Shown here: positions 34,285-46,630 of the stretch, one piece after another
Numbering within the stretch: position 1 is the stretch's first letter
Layout: each line of letters starts with the position of its first letter
Source: Laburnicola sp. R22_1
Lineage: Eukaryota; Ascomycota; Dothideomycetes; Pleosporales; Didymosphaeriaceae
Direction: 5' to 3'
Assembly (NCBI GenBank): GCA_014281115.1
Contig: JACONQ010000014.1
Coordinates: 1,426,001 to 1,490,000, forward strand
DNA length: 64,000 nt
Notes under the pieces: model-generated
Told to the model about the DNA's origin: nothing
The model's input: the letters and a program-made list of their open reading frames with translations, nothing else
Databases searched by the model: none
Made by a program: the position numbers and the translations under genes

Positions 34285-37200
34285 AGTATTATTATAATAG
34301 TTAGTAGTTGCGTCTATTACTTAATATTCTACTACGCTATATTTAAAGTAGATATTAGCTTTAGCTAGCAGATCTAGTTTGTGTAATATACGCCTATAAT
34401 TATTACACCTAGTAGACTTTATATATAGAGTGGATAAGGTAGTACGCATAGTAGTATTAGATCTAGTTGTAGTTATATTTATTATGTAAGCTTTTAAGTA
34501 GTTAAATACTATAGTTACAAAGGCCTCTAAACAACCTATTATAAATTTGCAATTAAGGCGTTTTATATATAACGCGTATTCTATATAGAAAGTAAAAGAC
34601 TTACTAAGAATAGATAATATATTAGTAGTATATATAATATAAGTATATATAAGTTAGTAGACATTATTTATTAGTAAGTAGTTAGGTCTACTAAGATAGT
34701 TAATAACTACTATAAATTACGTATACTAATCTATAAGAGTGTCTCTAAGGCCCTAGACTAGTGTATTACCTATAATATTTTCCTAGGCGTCTAATAGTTT
34801 ATTCTCTAATAAATATATTTTATTAAGATAGTTAAGCATATTAGCTATAGTTATAGTAGTCTTAAAATATAGATATATAAGAGTTTAGGCCCACTTCTTA
34901 AGTTAGCTTTATAAATATATAATATATGGCTACTTAGTAGGTAAAGTCTATTGTTTATTTATTAATATAATGCGCTAGCGTTTATAGTTATTCTTATCTT
35001 TATCTTTGCTAGAGAAGAGATTTATTTTAGGCATTTAGATATATAAGTATTAGAGATCTGCTATAAGTTTAAATAATAGGATTACTTTGTAAGAAGGTAG
35101 TAAATAGGTCTAATATTATGCGTAACTTATATAGCTAATAGCACGCCTATTATAATATAATTTTAGAGCAAGTAAAGGATATATATAATTAAGCGATAGA
35201 TTATTAGTAGGTGTATAGCGAATCTTAACATTTAGTAGTTGCTTAATAGATAGAATAGACTAATTAGAATCTATAAACTATTAAATATTATAGGGCTAAC
35301 TATGCGGTATAACGCATACTAGTAGTTAGCCTCTAAGCTTAGTAATATAGATATATACTATATTTAATTTTTACTAAAGCGTATTCTTTATCTTTATAAG
35401 TTATATAAAACAGCTTTCTAAGTCCTAATAATTAATGCGTAGAACGTAGTTATTAAGTAGGTAACCTTAGAGCTCCTTAAGTTATTATTATAGGGCTATA
35501 TAATAATTGGCAGGGATCTTAGACCTTTTAAGAGCAATAAAGTCCTTTTTTAATAAATTATAATAAGCCCTTAACTTAATGTTATCCTATTTTATAATTT
35601 AGAAAGAGTTCTTATATAATAATATACGACCTTTTAATATCTTAACTTGTTTTAACTTTATTATAAACTATTACTCTAACACTTTATAACTGGCCTTAAG
35701 TTATTTAAACTGTTAAAGCTTGGCTTAATTATCTTCTAACTTATTAGTAATTTGTTGTACTATTATTAATAGTAATATAATAATATCCTATTAGAATTTA
35801 GATTTTTAGCTAATAGTGTTAATAAACTATATATACTCTTAAACCTTAACTTTATCTAGCTTTAACCTACCTTTTACACTAGTAATACTAATATAGAGTT
35901 TATAATCTAGTATATTGCTATTAGTGTTAGTAATATTAGTAAAGTATATATACTTAGGAAGGTTAGTAGGTAGCAAGCTAGTATAATCTTAATAGTTACA
36001 TATTATAGTTAGATAATTATTTGTATCTTTAATAGAAATTTAATTATGGATATTATATAGTAATACAATAGTTTATTATTTGTATCTTATTATAAATAAT
36101 AGCAATTACTCTTAGGTTACTTTATATTGTCTCGCTATATACACACTCCTTTTATCTCTTTTATTACCTATTCTTTTAAAAGACTTAGTTCGCATTATTA
36201 GTTAATTATTATTATTATTTTATTATTATTATTTTATTATTATTATTTTATTATTATTATTTTATTATTATTATTTTATTATTATTATTTTATTATTATT
36301 ATTTTATTATTATTATTTTATTATTATTATTTTATTATTATTATTTTATTATTATTTTATTATTATTATTTTATTATTATTATTTTATTATTATTATTTT
36401 ATTATTATTATTTTATTATTATTATTTTATTATTATTATTTTATTATTATTATTTTATTATTATTATTTTATTATTATTATTTTATTATTATTATTTTAT
36501 TATTATTATTTTATTATTATTATTTTATTATTATTATTTTATTATTATTATTTTATTATTATTATTTTATTATTATTATTTTATTATTATTATTTTATTA
36601 TTATTATTTTATTATTATTATTTTATTATTATTATTTTATTATTATTATTTTATTATTATTATTTTATTATTATTATTTTATTATTATTATTTTATTATT
36701 ATTATTTTATTATTATTATTTTATTATTATTATTTTATTATTATTATTTTATTATTATTATTTTATTATTATTATTTTATTATTATTATTTTATTATTAT
36801 TATTATTATAACTACTAGCACATTTATATAGTGTTATAAGTAGTAATAAGGTAGAGATACTAGTGTGTATATCTCTTATTATTATTTTCTTTAATAGAAG
36901 TTAACTATATATAGTAATATATAGCAAGATTATAATTAGTTCTAAGGTCCTTCTCTAGTAGGCAAAGGTTATTAAGCTTAGCTACGTACGTATTACATAA
37001 CTACTTATATAATAGCTATAGACTAAGCTCCTTAAGTTAGATAATCTAGAGATTTATTTACACCTAGTATAGATCTAATAGGCGTCTTAGGTACTATATA
37101 TCTATCTCTTTAAATATGCCTCTTAGCGTCTTAGTATATTGCGATATTGCCACTTTATTAATACGTATACTCTCTAGCTTAGCTACCCTAGTAGGTATAA

Positions 37201-38864
37201 GGGTAGGACGCATTAACTTCTAGAGCAATTTTAATATAGTAGAGGAAGGAGGTAGAGAATACAATAAGTAAGATAGTATTACTAGATATTTAAATCTACA
37301 GTACAGACTTATAGAAAGCTAGTTAATAGTTAATAGTTCTACCTATAATAATATATTATATATACTTATAGCTTATAAGTATAAAGTGATTACTAATATA
37401 TGCATAGACATAGTGCGCTAAAATAATATTACGTAATCAATAACTAAGCGTATGTAATATAGTCGGCTAACATCCCTCTTAGTAAGAATAGCCTAATAAA
37501 AAAATTAGGTGTATTAATAAAAGGGTTACCTTTATTAAAAGGTCTACTTTTATTATTATTAGTAATATTATCTATAAAAGCCTTATTATAATCTTTAAGT
37601 TAAAGAAGTTTCTTTTTAAATATAACTTTGCGTTTATTGCGTTATCGCTTTATTTCTAGTAAGTTATTATTTAACTTATTCTAGTCTATAGGCAAAGTAC
37701 CCTAAGTAGTACTTTGCTAAGTTAGGACCTCTAGCTAAGACGCTATAGTAAAGTCGCGGGGCTTTCTATAAAAGCTAGTATTATTATTATTTTTATAGCT
37801 TAGTCTCGCTATCTTATCTACTATATATAGTAGGTTTATCTCTTAGTAAGTATATAATTTAAATTAGAGGTTAAGGTCGCAAAGTTAAAGGTATAGTAGG
37901 TACTATAATAGGTTATAGTAGGTGCTTTTCTACTAGGCATTATAACTATAGCCTATATATAACTATAAAAACCTATGTATATAAAATATTTATATAGTAA
38001 TATTAGACTAGGCTTTTGCTAAAGTAGGTAAGACTTGTTAAAATTACTATAAGGTCTTAAGACTTTTAACTATGCAAAATAAGCGCATCTTTAAAGGGTT
38101 ACTATTATACTATACTAGAGCAATTTACTAGGGGTATAAATCTTACTAACTTAACTTATAACTATATTATAGGCTATAAGTTATCTAGGTTATTACTATT
38201 TACTATTATTATAGGAGTCTTATATATCTTCTTTTACTATTATTATAAAGGTTCTATATAACTATTTGCTATTATTGTAGAGGTCTATTATTAGATCTAG
38301 ATAATATTATTAACATCGTCTTATCTCTTATTAGCAAGATAAATAAAATTATAGAGATTTATAATAACTTCTAATAAGTTTAATAGTTATTTATAGGTGG
38401 CTTATTTAAGTAAGCTAGGCTTATAGTTATTGTAATAACTAGATTTGCTTATTAGTAAGCTATACTTATAACTGCTATAAGAATTACTATATATAAGACT
38501 TAGTAAGCCTATAGATTATTATAAAGAGCCACGTTACTTATGAGTAAGTTACTCTCCTAAGAACTTAGTAGTGCTAGGGGGCTAACATCTTATAAAACGT
38601 AACCTCCATACCACTAAATAAGGTAGTGGCTATTCTTTATCTTTTACTACACCTATTATTAATAAGTAACCTATAGGTAAGCATTATTATTACTGTTAGT
38701 TACGTTAGTAACGCTCTAGTAAAGACATCTATGCTTCTAATATGTAAGGTACTTAAGAACGCAGAAGTCTACCTACTATATTAGTTAATAGGCATTGTTG
38801 TTAAGAACGTCTCTAGAGATAGACTATAGATAGTTAAGCTATAGCTTAACAATTGCTACTATAG
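34285..38864 (-). pseudogene. Gag and leader region of Gypsy copy A
   Basis: Read on the minus strand it runs parallel to 46,675-51,250 of copy B, for example the stretch around 35,560-36,000 against 48,140-48,600, and 34,981-35,060 against 49,620-50,600. No intact frame. It is split by the 14-bp satellite at 36,208-36,806. The absence here of the SINE-like and solo-LTR inserts defines those insertions in copy B. Confidence 0.7.
36208..36806. repeat. 14-bp satellite (TTTTATTATTATTA), about 43 copies
   Basis: Almost perfect head-to-tail array of 600 bases with one shortened unit near 36,350, in the gag/leader part of Gypsy copy A. Copy B lacks it. Confidence 0.97.
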
Positions 38865-39071
38865 TGTAAGGGCACTATAGGGGTAATTACACTATATATA
38901 AGATTATAGTATAATTAGAATCTAAATATAAGATAGTAGTAATACCTATATAAGGTAGATACGTAGGCAGGCTATATATATAGCCTCGCTTAGGACCTTA
39001 CTTAGTAATCGCGCTAGTCCCAAAAGGGTAATATAACGTAAGCGAGGGGCCTGCAACTTAGATTAGTAATA
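38865..39071 (-). repeat. 5' LTR of Gypsy copy A
   Basis: 207 bp, starts TGTAAGGGCACTATAGG and ends GTAATA on the plus strand. It keeps more GC (for example AAGCGAGGGGCCTGC) than its partner at 20,332. Confidence 0.88.
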
Positions 39072-40095
39072 TAATACTATAATCTAAATTATTAAATACG
39101 CCCTATAATCTAATATAAGAGCTAGGTGTAGACCTATATATTAACTTAGATTATAACCTAAAATCTAGTAATAAGGTTAAGTAGCTAGGCAATATATATT
39201 TACTATATAAATATATTTATATAAATAGTTATGCCTTTTATACTAAAAATCTCTAATAAAAAGCTAAGTTCTATATTATATATATAAAAGATAATCTATA
39301 CTTCTTTATTACTAATATACCCTAAAATATATAAAGAAGAAGTTATATATAATATTAGTATAGCGTAGCTAGTAGGTAGTATATACTCTACTAAAGAATA
39401 GATACTAAACTAAGGATAATTAGTAAGTACTTAAATATATTTAGAATATATTCCTAAAATATTTCTAAAATATTTAAAATCTAATATTTAAAGAAAAAGA
39501 CGTACCCTACTAGTAAAGCTATCTTATCTTTTCTTAATAGTATAGTATAGAAATTAAAGTATATATATAGATATAAAGCACTATAAATACTTTTAAAATA
39601 AACTATAAAGATATTTATACACTAAGGTAATATTAGCGCTTTATAAAAATATTTAGTAAACTTAAAAGGCTATTAAAGTAGTAAATAAAAATAAAGAGTA
39701 AGAAGCTATAGCTTATTATATAAGCGTATAGCAAAGATTTATATAGAAGAATTACTATAACCTATAAAGAGTAATATATATACTATATCTAAAGTGCCTA
39801 TACTAGGTGTAAATAAATTCTAAATTATTATAAATATTTTTAGAACATATTTAAACTAAAGTACTAATAAATATAAGAAATAGTAAATACCTACTTCTAG
39901 ATAGTTAGCTATTAGAGCTAGACTAGACACTATATAGAGAACTACTTCTATTAGAAGGTATCTAAAAAGGCAGACGTAGAGTACTTATAAGAGATACTTA
40001 AAAATAGTCTACTATCCCTATTATAGTTCTATAATATAGTGGAGTCTTAAAGCGCCTATTTAAAAACCTATAGTATATTCCTTAAATATATTCTT
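39072..40095. other. AT-rich sequence of unknown origin
   Basis: About 1 kb between Gypsy copy A and the inverted Copia fragment. Degraded coding-like stretches are present on the plus strand but I cannot assign a family. Confidence 0.4.
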
Positions 40096-41068
40096 TGTTA
40101 AATAGGCTCTATAGCTAGCTGTATAGATATTAATATCTAATACTCTATACTAGCAAGTGTAAAGAGTATACGTAATAATTATATAAGGAAAGAAAATAAT
40201 ATAATAAAACTAACTTAGTATTAATTACTTATCTCTAGAAAGGATATAGATAGAATAAAGAAGATTCTATAACCTATAGGCTATAGTATATAGGTATTAT
40301 ATAATAATATTAAAACCTTAATCCCTTTAGGTACCCTTACCTATATAGTATATAAACACTAGCAATTTTTTATTTTAAGGTTACTATTAGTAGTTCTCTC
40401 TTTTCCTATATAAACTATCTACTTACTAATATTTATCCTATCTATTTATCATTCTCTTATTTATACGCCTTCTACTCTAGCTAGTCTATTTTAGTTAGCA
40501 AAACAATTTTATTAAGTAACAATTTATTATACTTTATTACTATTTATTAGAGGTGCAAGTAGGCTTAGTAGTAGTAAAGTAGTAGTTTAGCTAATAGTAG
40601 TTAAGGATAAGATTACGTAGTTAATAATAAGATTATAGTAATAATATATTATTTATATAAAGTTCTTTTTACATAGCTTATTTTTTTATATAATAGGTAA
40701 ACCTATTTATTATATTTGTTTAGATAGTAATAGTAGGTATTTATACAATATTAAATAAAAAAGATAAATATTAATAAGGAGTAGAAAATAAGGCTTTGGA
40801 TAGAAGGGAGAGACATATAAAGTGGGCTTTCCTCCCATTATTCTTCTCTCTTTTATTCTTTACTTTAAATATCTCTCTATATATATTTCTTCTTTCTAGC
40901 TCTTTTCTCTTTTTTTCTTTATTAAGCTAATTCCCTATTTTATATAGTGCTAAACTATACCTTTTATTATATAATATCTTATTATTATATAGTGCTAACT
41001 TACTATAGATAATAGCACTTATACTAGGTAGTAACTAAGTTAGCTTCTTTAGCTTTAATCTTATTATA
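40096..41068 (-). mobile_element. Copia fragment: 3' LTR and 3' extension, inverted
   Basis: 40,096-40,358 is a minus-strand copy of the Copia LTR (plus-strand ends TGTTAAATAGG and TATAAACA, keeping the true TG/CA ends). It continues into sequence that is the reverse complement of the 3' extension at about 33,340-33,990. It is a second, truncated member of the same family, cut by the Tc1 insertion at 41,069. Confidence 0.8.
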
Positions 41069-43186
41069 CAGTAGGGTGACACAAAAATGCGCGTAGTAAA
41101 AAGATACCTTTTTAAAAGTTATATAACTAAGTGAGTTTTAATACTATGTAAATAAAAAGTATACGGTTTTAAAGAGGAAATATAGGGAATTAGGATTAGG
41201 TACTAGTTACGTACTTACTATGCAGAGTCGTTAAGGTATCTATTTCTAAACTTAGTATTTCTACAAAGTCAATTTTTAAGGCGTTATGACTTTTTTATTT
41301 AGTATGCTACTAGGCTAATGTTTTTACTAGCTATTCTAGGCCTAGTGTAGATTATGTAAGTAAAATTTCGGAGTACTTATATAACTTAATTGAGAAATTA
41401 TTTAAGGTTAAGAAATTAAGTGATATTAAAAGTTAATTAAATCACGTGATTTATTACTAAGATTATAGTATAATATAATATCTTTTGTCTAGTAAATTTT
41501 CTCTTTTGTATTTTCTCGAATGGAGCCAAAATTGTCAAAACTCGAAAGTCAAGTTTCTTTACTTAAAAAAGCAAATACTTCTAATTCTACTATTGCTACT
41601 ACTCTTAATAAGACTCTACAATCTATTAAGACTGCTATTAGACGTATTAATAAGAAAAATAAGGGAGATAACTTATTAAAAGGGGTAAAACAAGGGAGAG
41701 TAACTAAGGTTACTTCTAAGGAGAAAAGAGTTATTAATAGGAATTTAACTAAAAGCCCTAAGAAGACAAATAAGAGGCTAATAGAGGAGAATAGTTTTTG
41801 CTTTACTAAGAGGACGTTACAGAGAGTTTTAAAAGGAGAAGACTATTCTTTTAACGTCTCTAAGAAAAAGGCCTATTTAACTAAAGAAAGAGCTGAAAGA
41901 AGAGAATTCTGGGCTAAAGAGATAGTTAAGGAGCTAGAAAATATTAACTTTGCTAAAGTTATATTTTCTGACGAGTCTACTATCCAAAGGGGGCATGGTA
42001 ATAGGCAAGAATATATAAGAAAAAGGAGAAAATCGAAAATTGGGCCTGAATAGCGCAAAAACCGAACAACTAGTAAGTTATTAATTTCTTTTAAATCCTA
42101 GGATTATAGAGCCCTTTTTCCTCTATAATCGGGCTATTTTACTTTTGTTATATCTTTTTTTTTGAGCTAGTACTAATTTACTAAAAGCGCGAGATATTTC
42201 TATCTCAGTCTGGGCCTGTATTTGGATAGGAGGACGTTCTAAACTAGTGTTTTTAAGGGACCCTATTAAAACTAGGACCTTTAATTACACCAGATATATA
42301 TAGAAGTGTTTAAATCCTGTCTTAAAACCTCTTTTAAAATGAGGTAAGTAAAGCACCCCTTTTTCTTATTTTTTCTTTTTTCTTTTAGTATATATAATAT
42401 ATATATATACATTATATTTTTATACTCTTATTCTTTATACTAATTATAACTAGGCTGGAAATTTCAACAGGATAATTCGAAGATCCACGGAACTCCACAG
42501 GTGAAAAGGTGGTTTTCTAGAAATAAAGTCTTTGTTTTTGGGCATCCACCCTATTTACCAGACTTAAATCCTATAGAAAACGTTTGGAGTCTATTAAACG
42601 ATAGGCTAGGAAAAAGAAATAGGGCTTCTTTAGGCTTTGGCACTAGTAAATCTAGTGTAGAAGCCTTTAAAAGAGCTATACAAGAGGAGTGGGATTTAAT
42701 TCCACAGGAGGCTATATATCATTGTATACTATCTTTGCCTAAGCTTTATAATGACGTTATAGAGGCTAAAGAATGGTATACTAAGTACTAGTTATATATT
42801 ATTTACTAGTTCTATCTAATTGTTTAATTTTAATTAATTTTAATCCTTTTCCTTATAATTATTATTTCTATGCATAAACCTATAATAAAAATGAAGTTAT
42901 ATAGTCCATATAGACTAAACTATAATATATATAAGTTATAGAATTTTATCTACGTAGAAAAAAAAGTTATATAGGGTCAAACTTTTAAGAAAAAATTCTC
43001 TTAAGTTTACTAAGATACCTCTAGTTAGCGCTGATTACTAAGCTCTTACTAACCTTCTATACTAAATTCCCTAAATCCTCTCCTTAAAACGGTATACTTT
43101 TATTTACATAGTATTAAAACTCATCTAGTTATATAACTTTTAAAAAGGTATCTTTTTACTAGGCGCTTTTTTGTGTCACTCTACTG
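41069..43186 (+). mobile_element. Tc1/mariner element with long terminal repeats and an intron-containing transposase
   Basis: 2,118 bp flanked by TA (41,067-41,068; 43,187-43,188). Terminal inverted repeats extend over at least 110 bp: left begins CAGTAGGGTGACACAAAAAT, right (inverted) CAGTAGAGTGACACAAAAAA. Coding part is much less RIP-damaged than neighbouring elements. Confidence 0.92.
41520..42791 (+). pseudogene. Tc1/mariner transposase with two introns, nearly intact
   Basis: Exons 41520-42072, 42209-42343 and 42454-42791 join to exactly 342 codons. Introns of 136 and 110 nt have GTAAGT donors, CTAAT-type branch sites and CAG/TAG acceptors. Residues 1-60 include a coiled-coil start and a helix-turn-helix region; the DDE catalytic core is complete: DESTIQRG, QQDNSKIHG and PDLNPIENVW. 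VWACIWIGGRSKLVFLRDP lies in exon 2. Only about three in-frame stops remain (one at 42,051, one in exon 2, one TGA at the exon 2 end), all explainable by C-to-T or G-to-A change. The element cannot move by its own protein now, but decay is recent. Confidence 0.85.
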
Positions 43187-43189
43187 TAA

Positions 43190-44180
43190 GAATAGCAAGT
43201 CTACTACTTATAAGCTTCTTAATATTATAAAGAAAGTGTGTAAGATTAAGAACTAAGGTAAAGTTAAGTAGTTTTTTAGAATTAGAGTAATCTATAATAA
43301 AGAGGCTTATATAATCTCTTTAATCTATAATATGTATATTAATAATATTGCTAAGCGCTTTAAACTTATAGATATAAAGAGCTTCTTAGAGACTTCTATA
43401 CCTATAGTAAAGCTGCTAAAGAATAATAAGAAAGCTATAAAGCAGAATATTAAGCGCTACTAAGAGCGCGTTAGATTAGTTTTTTATAGTTTTTTTTTGC
43501 GACTAAGGGGTTTCTAATAAAAAATATTACAATAATAGCAAATATCCCTCCTACTGTTATATACACAGAAAATCATGTAAAGGTAGTATTAATAGAAAAT
43601 TTTAATTTATATCTACTTATATAAAATAAGGTACTAGACGATTAAATATAGGGGAAACACTAATATAGAGCTTACTATCTATAGAAACGCATTCTTTCCA
43701 AGTAACTTTAAATTATAGTATTTTTTATATAAATATATTATTATACTTTTTAAATAACCTATTATATAAAGGGCAGTGCATTAAATAATAGTAATAATCT
43801 TAATAACTAAACCTAAGCTGCTCGCACTTAAGTATATAGTAAAGAAGTCTACAGCGCTTAAATACTTATTTAAAGAAATTATCTTATAGGTAGATAGTGC
43901 GTAGATACTCTTTTATAATAACTAGTAGATAATTAGACCTATAGTAAAAGAGAATAAGAAAATAGCTACTTAACTACGCTATATAGATATTTAAAATATA
44001 TAGCTACGCTAGAAGCACGCTAAAAGCTCTTTTAAAGTACTTTATCTTCCTACTTGTAAAATAATTACTAATAGGCTTATAAAGTACCTATTAAAGCATA
44101 AGTTTTTAAAGATTAAGGAGTAGCTTAGGTTAGTTAATAAGCGTATTAAGATTATAGAAGAAGATATTACAAAGAGTATA
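43190..44180 (+). pseudogene. Second Ty1/Copia family: end of reverse transcriptase and RNase H
   Basis: Plus strand reads FRIRVIYNKEAYIISL, YINNIAKRFKLIDIKSF and KQNIKRYxERVRLVFYS (43,260-43,490), the late RT motif 'IKRYQERVGSILYA'. After a short insertion it continues KLLALKYIVKKSTALKYLFKE, DSAxILFYNN, LRYIDIxNI and FKVLYLPTCKIITNRLIKYL (43,810-44,130), the Copia RNase H end. Different from the Copia element at 26.8-34.3 kb. Heavily stopped. Confidence 0.75.
43478..43605 (-). repeat. Copy of the short retroposed repeat (R family)
   Basis: Contains GACTAAGGGGTTTCTAATAA and the CCTCCTACTGTTATATACAC segment, preceded by a T9 run, and interrupts the Copia RT/RNase H fragment. Same sequence as 51,985-52,103 and the split copy around 44,361-45,440. 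Confidence 0.7.
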
Positions 44181-44442
44181 GAATTATAAAAAGTAAAAGA
44201 GCAAAGATCTAGTATTATTTATAGGGAGAATATCCCCCTTGCCTAGGGAAAAGAAACCTAGATAACTAAAAGGTTAATAAGCTTACTAAGTAGTTACTTA
44301 ACACGCTAGTAATATGCTAAGATAGCTATATTAATAAGCTTATTATCTTGCTACTACTATGATTTTTTTACAACTAAGGAGTTTCTAATAAAATATTATA
44401 ATAATAGTAGTAATTCCTTCTACTATTATTAACATAGAAAAG

Positions 44443-45406
44443 TGTTAAAACTATATTAGTAAGCAAAATAAATAATAAAATAACATGTTAGAATTTCGCT
44501 ATTATAATAGAAGATAAATAGATAAATAACTATAAGCTACCTAAAAATAAACTAAAATAGTCGTTTCGACTATAAGTTATAATTAAAGCCAAAGTTAACT
44601 TTAAATAACGCATAAAAAGTTTACTAAAAGATAATTATAAGAAATCTAATATTATGTATATTAAATCACTTAAAACTAAAAACAAAATATAATATAAAAC
44701 TAACCTAATAAATATTATAAAAAACGCTATCGTAATATAAATAAGCTCGTAATTAATTTTTCTAAATTAATAACTTTTGACAACTTGTTGCAATTAAGCG
44801 CTTTAATAATTTTAAGCAATTGCTAAAAAAAAAGAGATTAAAAACAATATACTAAACAAGGCAATATTATATATATTAAATTACTTATTACTAAAAACAA
44901 AATATAATATGTAAAAGACTTATTTTATAATATAAAATATATTAGCGTATAATAAACTAAGGAGTAATAAATTATTCTAAAATAAGGCGTTTATTATTAA
45001 TATTATAACTAAGTAATAGTAAAGTAAAGTTTATATATAAAATACTAGTTTGTATATAAAATACTAGTTTATATATAAAACACTAGTTTGTATATAAAAC
45101 ACTAGCTTGTATATAAAACACTAGTTTGTATATAAAATAATAGCTTATATATAAAATACTAGTCTATATATAAAATAATAGCTTGTATATAAAATACTAT
45201 TGCATATAAAACACTAGTTTAAATATTAGTTTAAAATACTAGCACGTATAAAAGTTAAAGATATAATGAAAATATATAAAACTAAGTATTTATTAGTCTA
45301 AATTAATTTATATATAGATTACTAGAGAGCTAGTATATTAAAATTAACTAATTAGTTTAATAATACTAACTTAATTATCTTCTTATCTATTTATTCACTT
45401 TTTACA
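44443..45406. mobile_element. Solo LTR, 964 bp, with 5-bp target duplication
   Basis: Starts TGTTAAAACTATATTAG, ends CTTTTTACA, flanked on both sides by AAAAG (44,438-44,442; 45,407-45,411). It lies inside a copy of the short R repeat, whose two halves flank it. A second copy is at 49,654-50,536. Contains a run of CTAGTTTGTATATAAAACA repeats (about 45,030-45,230). Confidence 0.9.
45020..45245. repeat. About 19-bp tandem repeat inside the solo LTR
   Basis: About ten variants of TATATAAAACACTAGTTTG head to tail; about six variants occur in the partner solo LTR (50,235-50,350), so the array length differs between copies. Confidence 0.85.
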
Positions 45407-45457
45407 AAAAGCGTTTAAAGGTAGTATTAATAAAAAGGGGTTAGCGTATTAGCCTAA

Positions 45458-45556
45458 GCTCGCTAAGCGAGCGCTACTACTATTATAGCTACTACTACTA
45501 CTACTTCTATTCTCTAGTCTAGATATATAAAAGCGCGCATACTATAGTGCGCGCCT
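45458..45556. other. Two GC-rich palindromes in AT-rich DNA
   Basis: GCTCGCTAAGCGAGC near 45,460 and GCGCGCATACTATAGTGCGCGC near 45,532, the second followed by C and six T. Both could form hairpins. Their function is unknown; they contain only CpG/GpC steps, which RIP of CpA would leave intact. Confidence 0.6.
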
Positions 45557-46016
45557 TTTTTACTTTCTATTACTTATTACTATAATTTTATAATATAAAA
45601 GTGCTATAAGCTAATAGAGTATTATAATCTAAAATAGTATACTTTAATATTATTAGCCTAAATAGCTATAGTAAGCTCTACTACAAGTAGCAAAATAGTG
45701 AAGAGGCTATTATAATATTACTAGGAAGCCTTATAGCCTATAGTATAAAGAGCTTACTAAAGTAAGTAATAATATTCTAAAAAGTAAGTATAATAACACT
45801 ACCTACCTCTAAGCGTGTTATTATAGTATACTTTATTAGACTATTATTACTAATCTAAGGTGTAGACCCCTCGCTTACGTTATATTACCCTTTTAGGACT
45901 AGCGCGATTAGTAAGCGAGGTCCTAAGCAAGGCTATATATAGCCTCCCTACGTACCCACCTTATATAGGTATCGTTATTATCTTATAATTAGATTCTAAT
46001 TACTACTATTATCTTA

Positions 46017-46630
46017 CGGCAAAAGACCGCCTTACCACTACTTGGCGTAATAATTCCCCATCTACCACTGTTTACAATACACTACCACCAATGTGGCCGT
46101 GCGGCAGAAATGGACCGAAATACCACTGTTTCTAACCCAAATGCCACAGTTCCCATAGTGGGCTTCGCGCCTCCCTCAAGGCTCTCAGGCAAGAGAACAA
46201 TAGCTGCAATGTTACATAAGAAGGGATAGGCCAGAATCTATACTACGATATAGTTATTTTCTGGTGCTGGTGGTAGGACTTATTGTTATTCGCGTCAGAA
46301 CGCGTTGACTACCCTCAAATCGCATTAGACGCGCAACGGCTGTCGGCCGCCTAGCTGCTGGGGAACGACAGCCCATAAGCTGGGGAGCGACCACCCATAA
46401 GCCGGGGAGCAACCGCCCACAAGTTAGGGGGCGACCGCCTAAAGTTAGGGAGCAACCGCGCAAAGCCAGGGGCAGCCGCCTGTTAGCTCTGGGTCGCTAA
46501 ATTTTAGTGGGTCAGAAACAGTGGTATTTCGGTCCATTTCCGCTGCACGGCCATATTGGTGGTAGTGTATTGTAAACAGTGGTAGATGGGGAATTATTAC
46601 GCTAAGTAGTAGTAAGGCGGTCATTTGCGG
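46017..46630. mobile_element. Mutator-like MITE inserted in the Gypsy 5' LTR
   Basis: 614 bp with about 117-bp terminal inverted repeats (left CGGCAAAAGACCGCCTTACC, right inverted CCGCAAATGACCGCCTTACT) and a perfect 10-bp target duplication TATTATCTTA (46,007-46,016; 46,631-46,640). Removing it leaves an LTR of 206 bp, the same length as its partner. Long inverted ends with a 9-11 bp duplication are typical of Mutator-like elements. No transposase is encoded, so it is non-autonomous. Composition is balanced, unlike the surroundings. Confidence 0.9.
46350..46485. repeat. GC-rich minisatellite of about 21 bp, six variants, inside the MITE
   Basis: Successive units of the type AGCYGGGGAGCRACCGCCCA, diverging by a few bases each. 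Not AT-shifted. Confidence 0.8.

Larger units (their letters stand above)
20332..39071 (-). mobile_element. Ty3/Gypsy chromovirus copy A, nested and degraded
   Basis: Bounded by two 207-bp LTRs in the same orientation; flanking pentamers are AAATA and TAATA, a near-match duplication. The internal region aligns with copy B read in the opposite direction: gag from about 38 kb down to 34.3 kb and again at 26.4-26.8 kb, reverse transcriptase at about 23.4-24.0 kb, RNase H around 22.05-23.25 kb, chromodomain-like tail at 21.34-21.51 kb. It contains a Tc1 element, a complete Copia element and an unclassified insert, and lacks the integrase core present in copy B. All coding parts are full of stops. 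Confidence 0.85.

Noticed and set aside
46254..46463. Minus-strand frame in the MITE
   Set aside because: Produced by the 21-bp GC-rich minisatellite; it is not a protein family.
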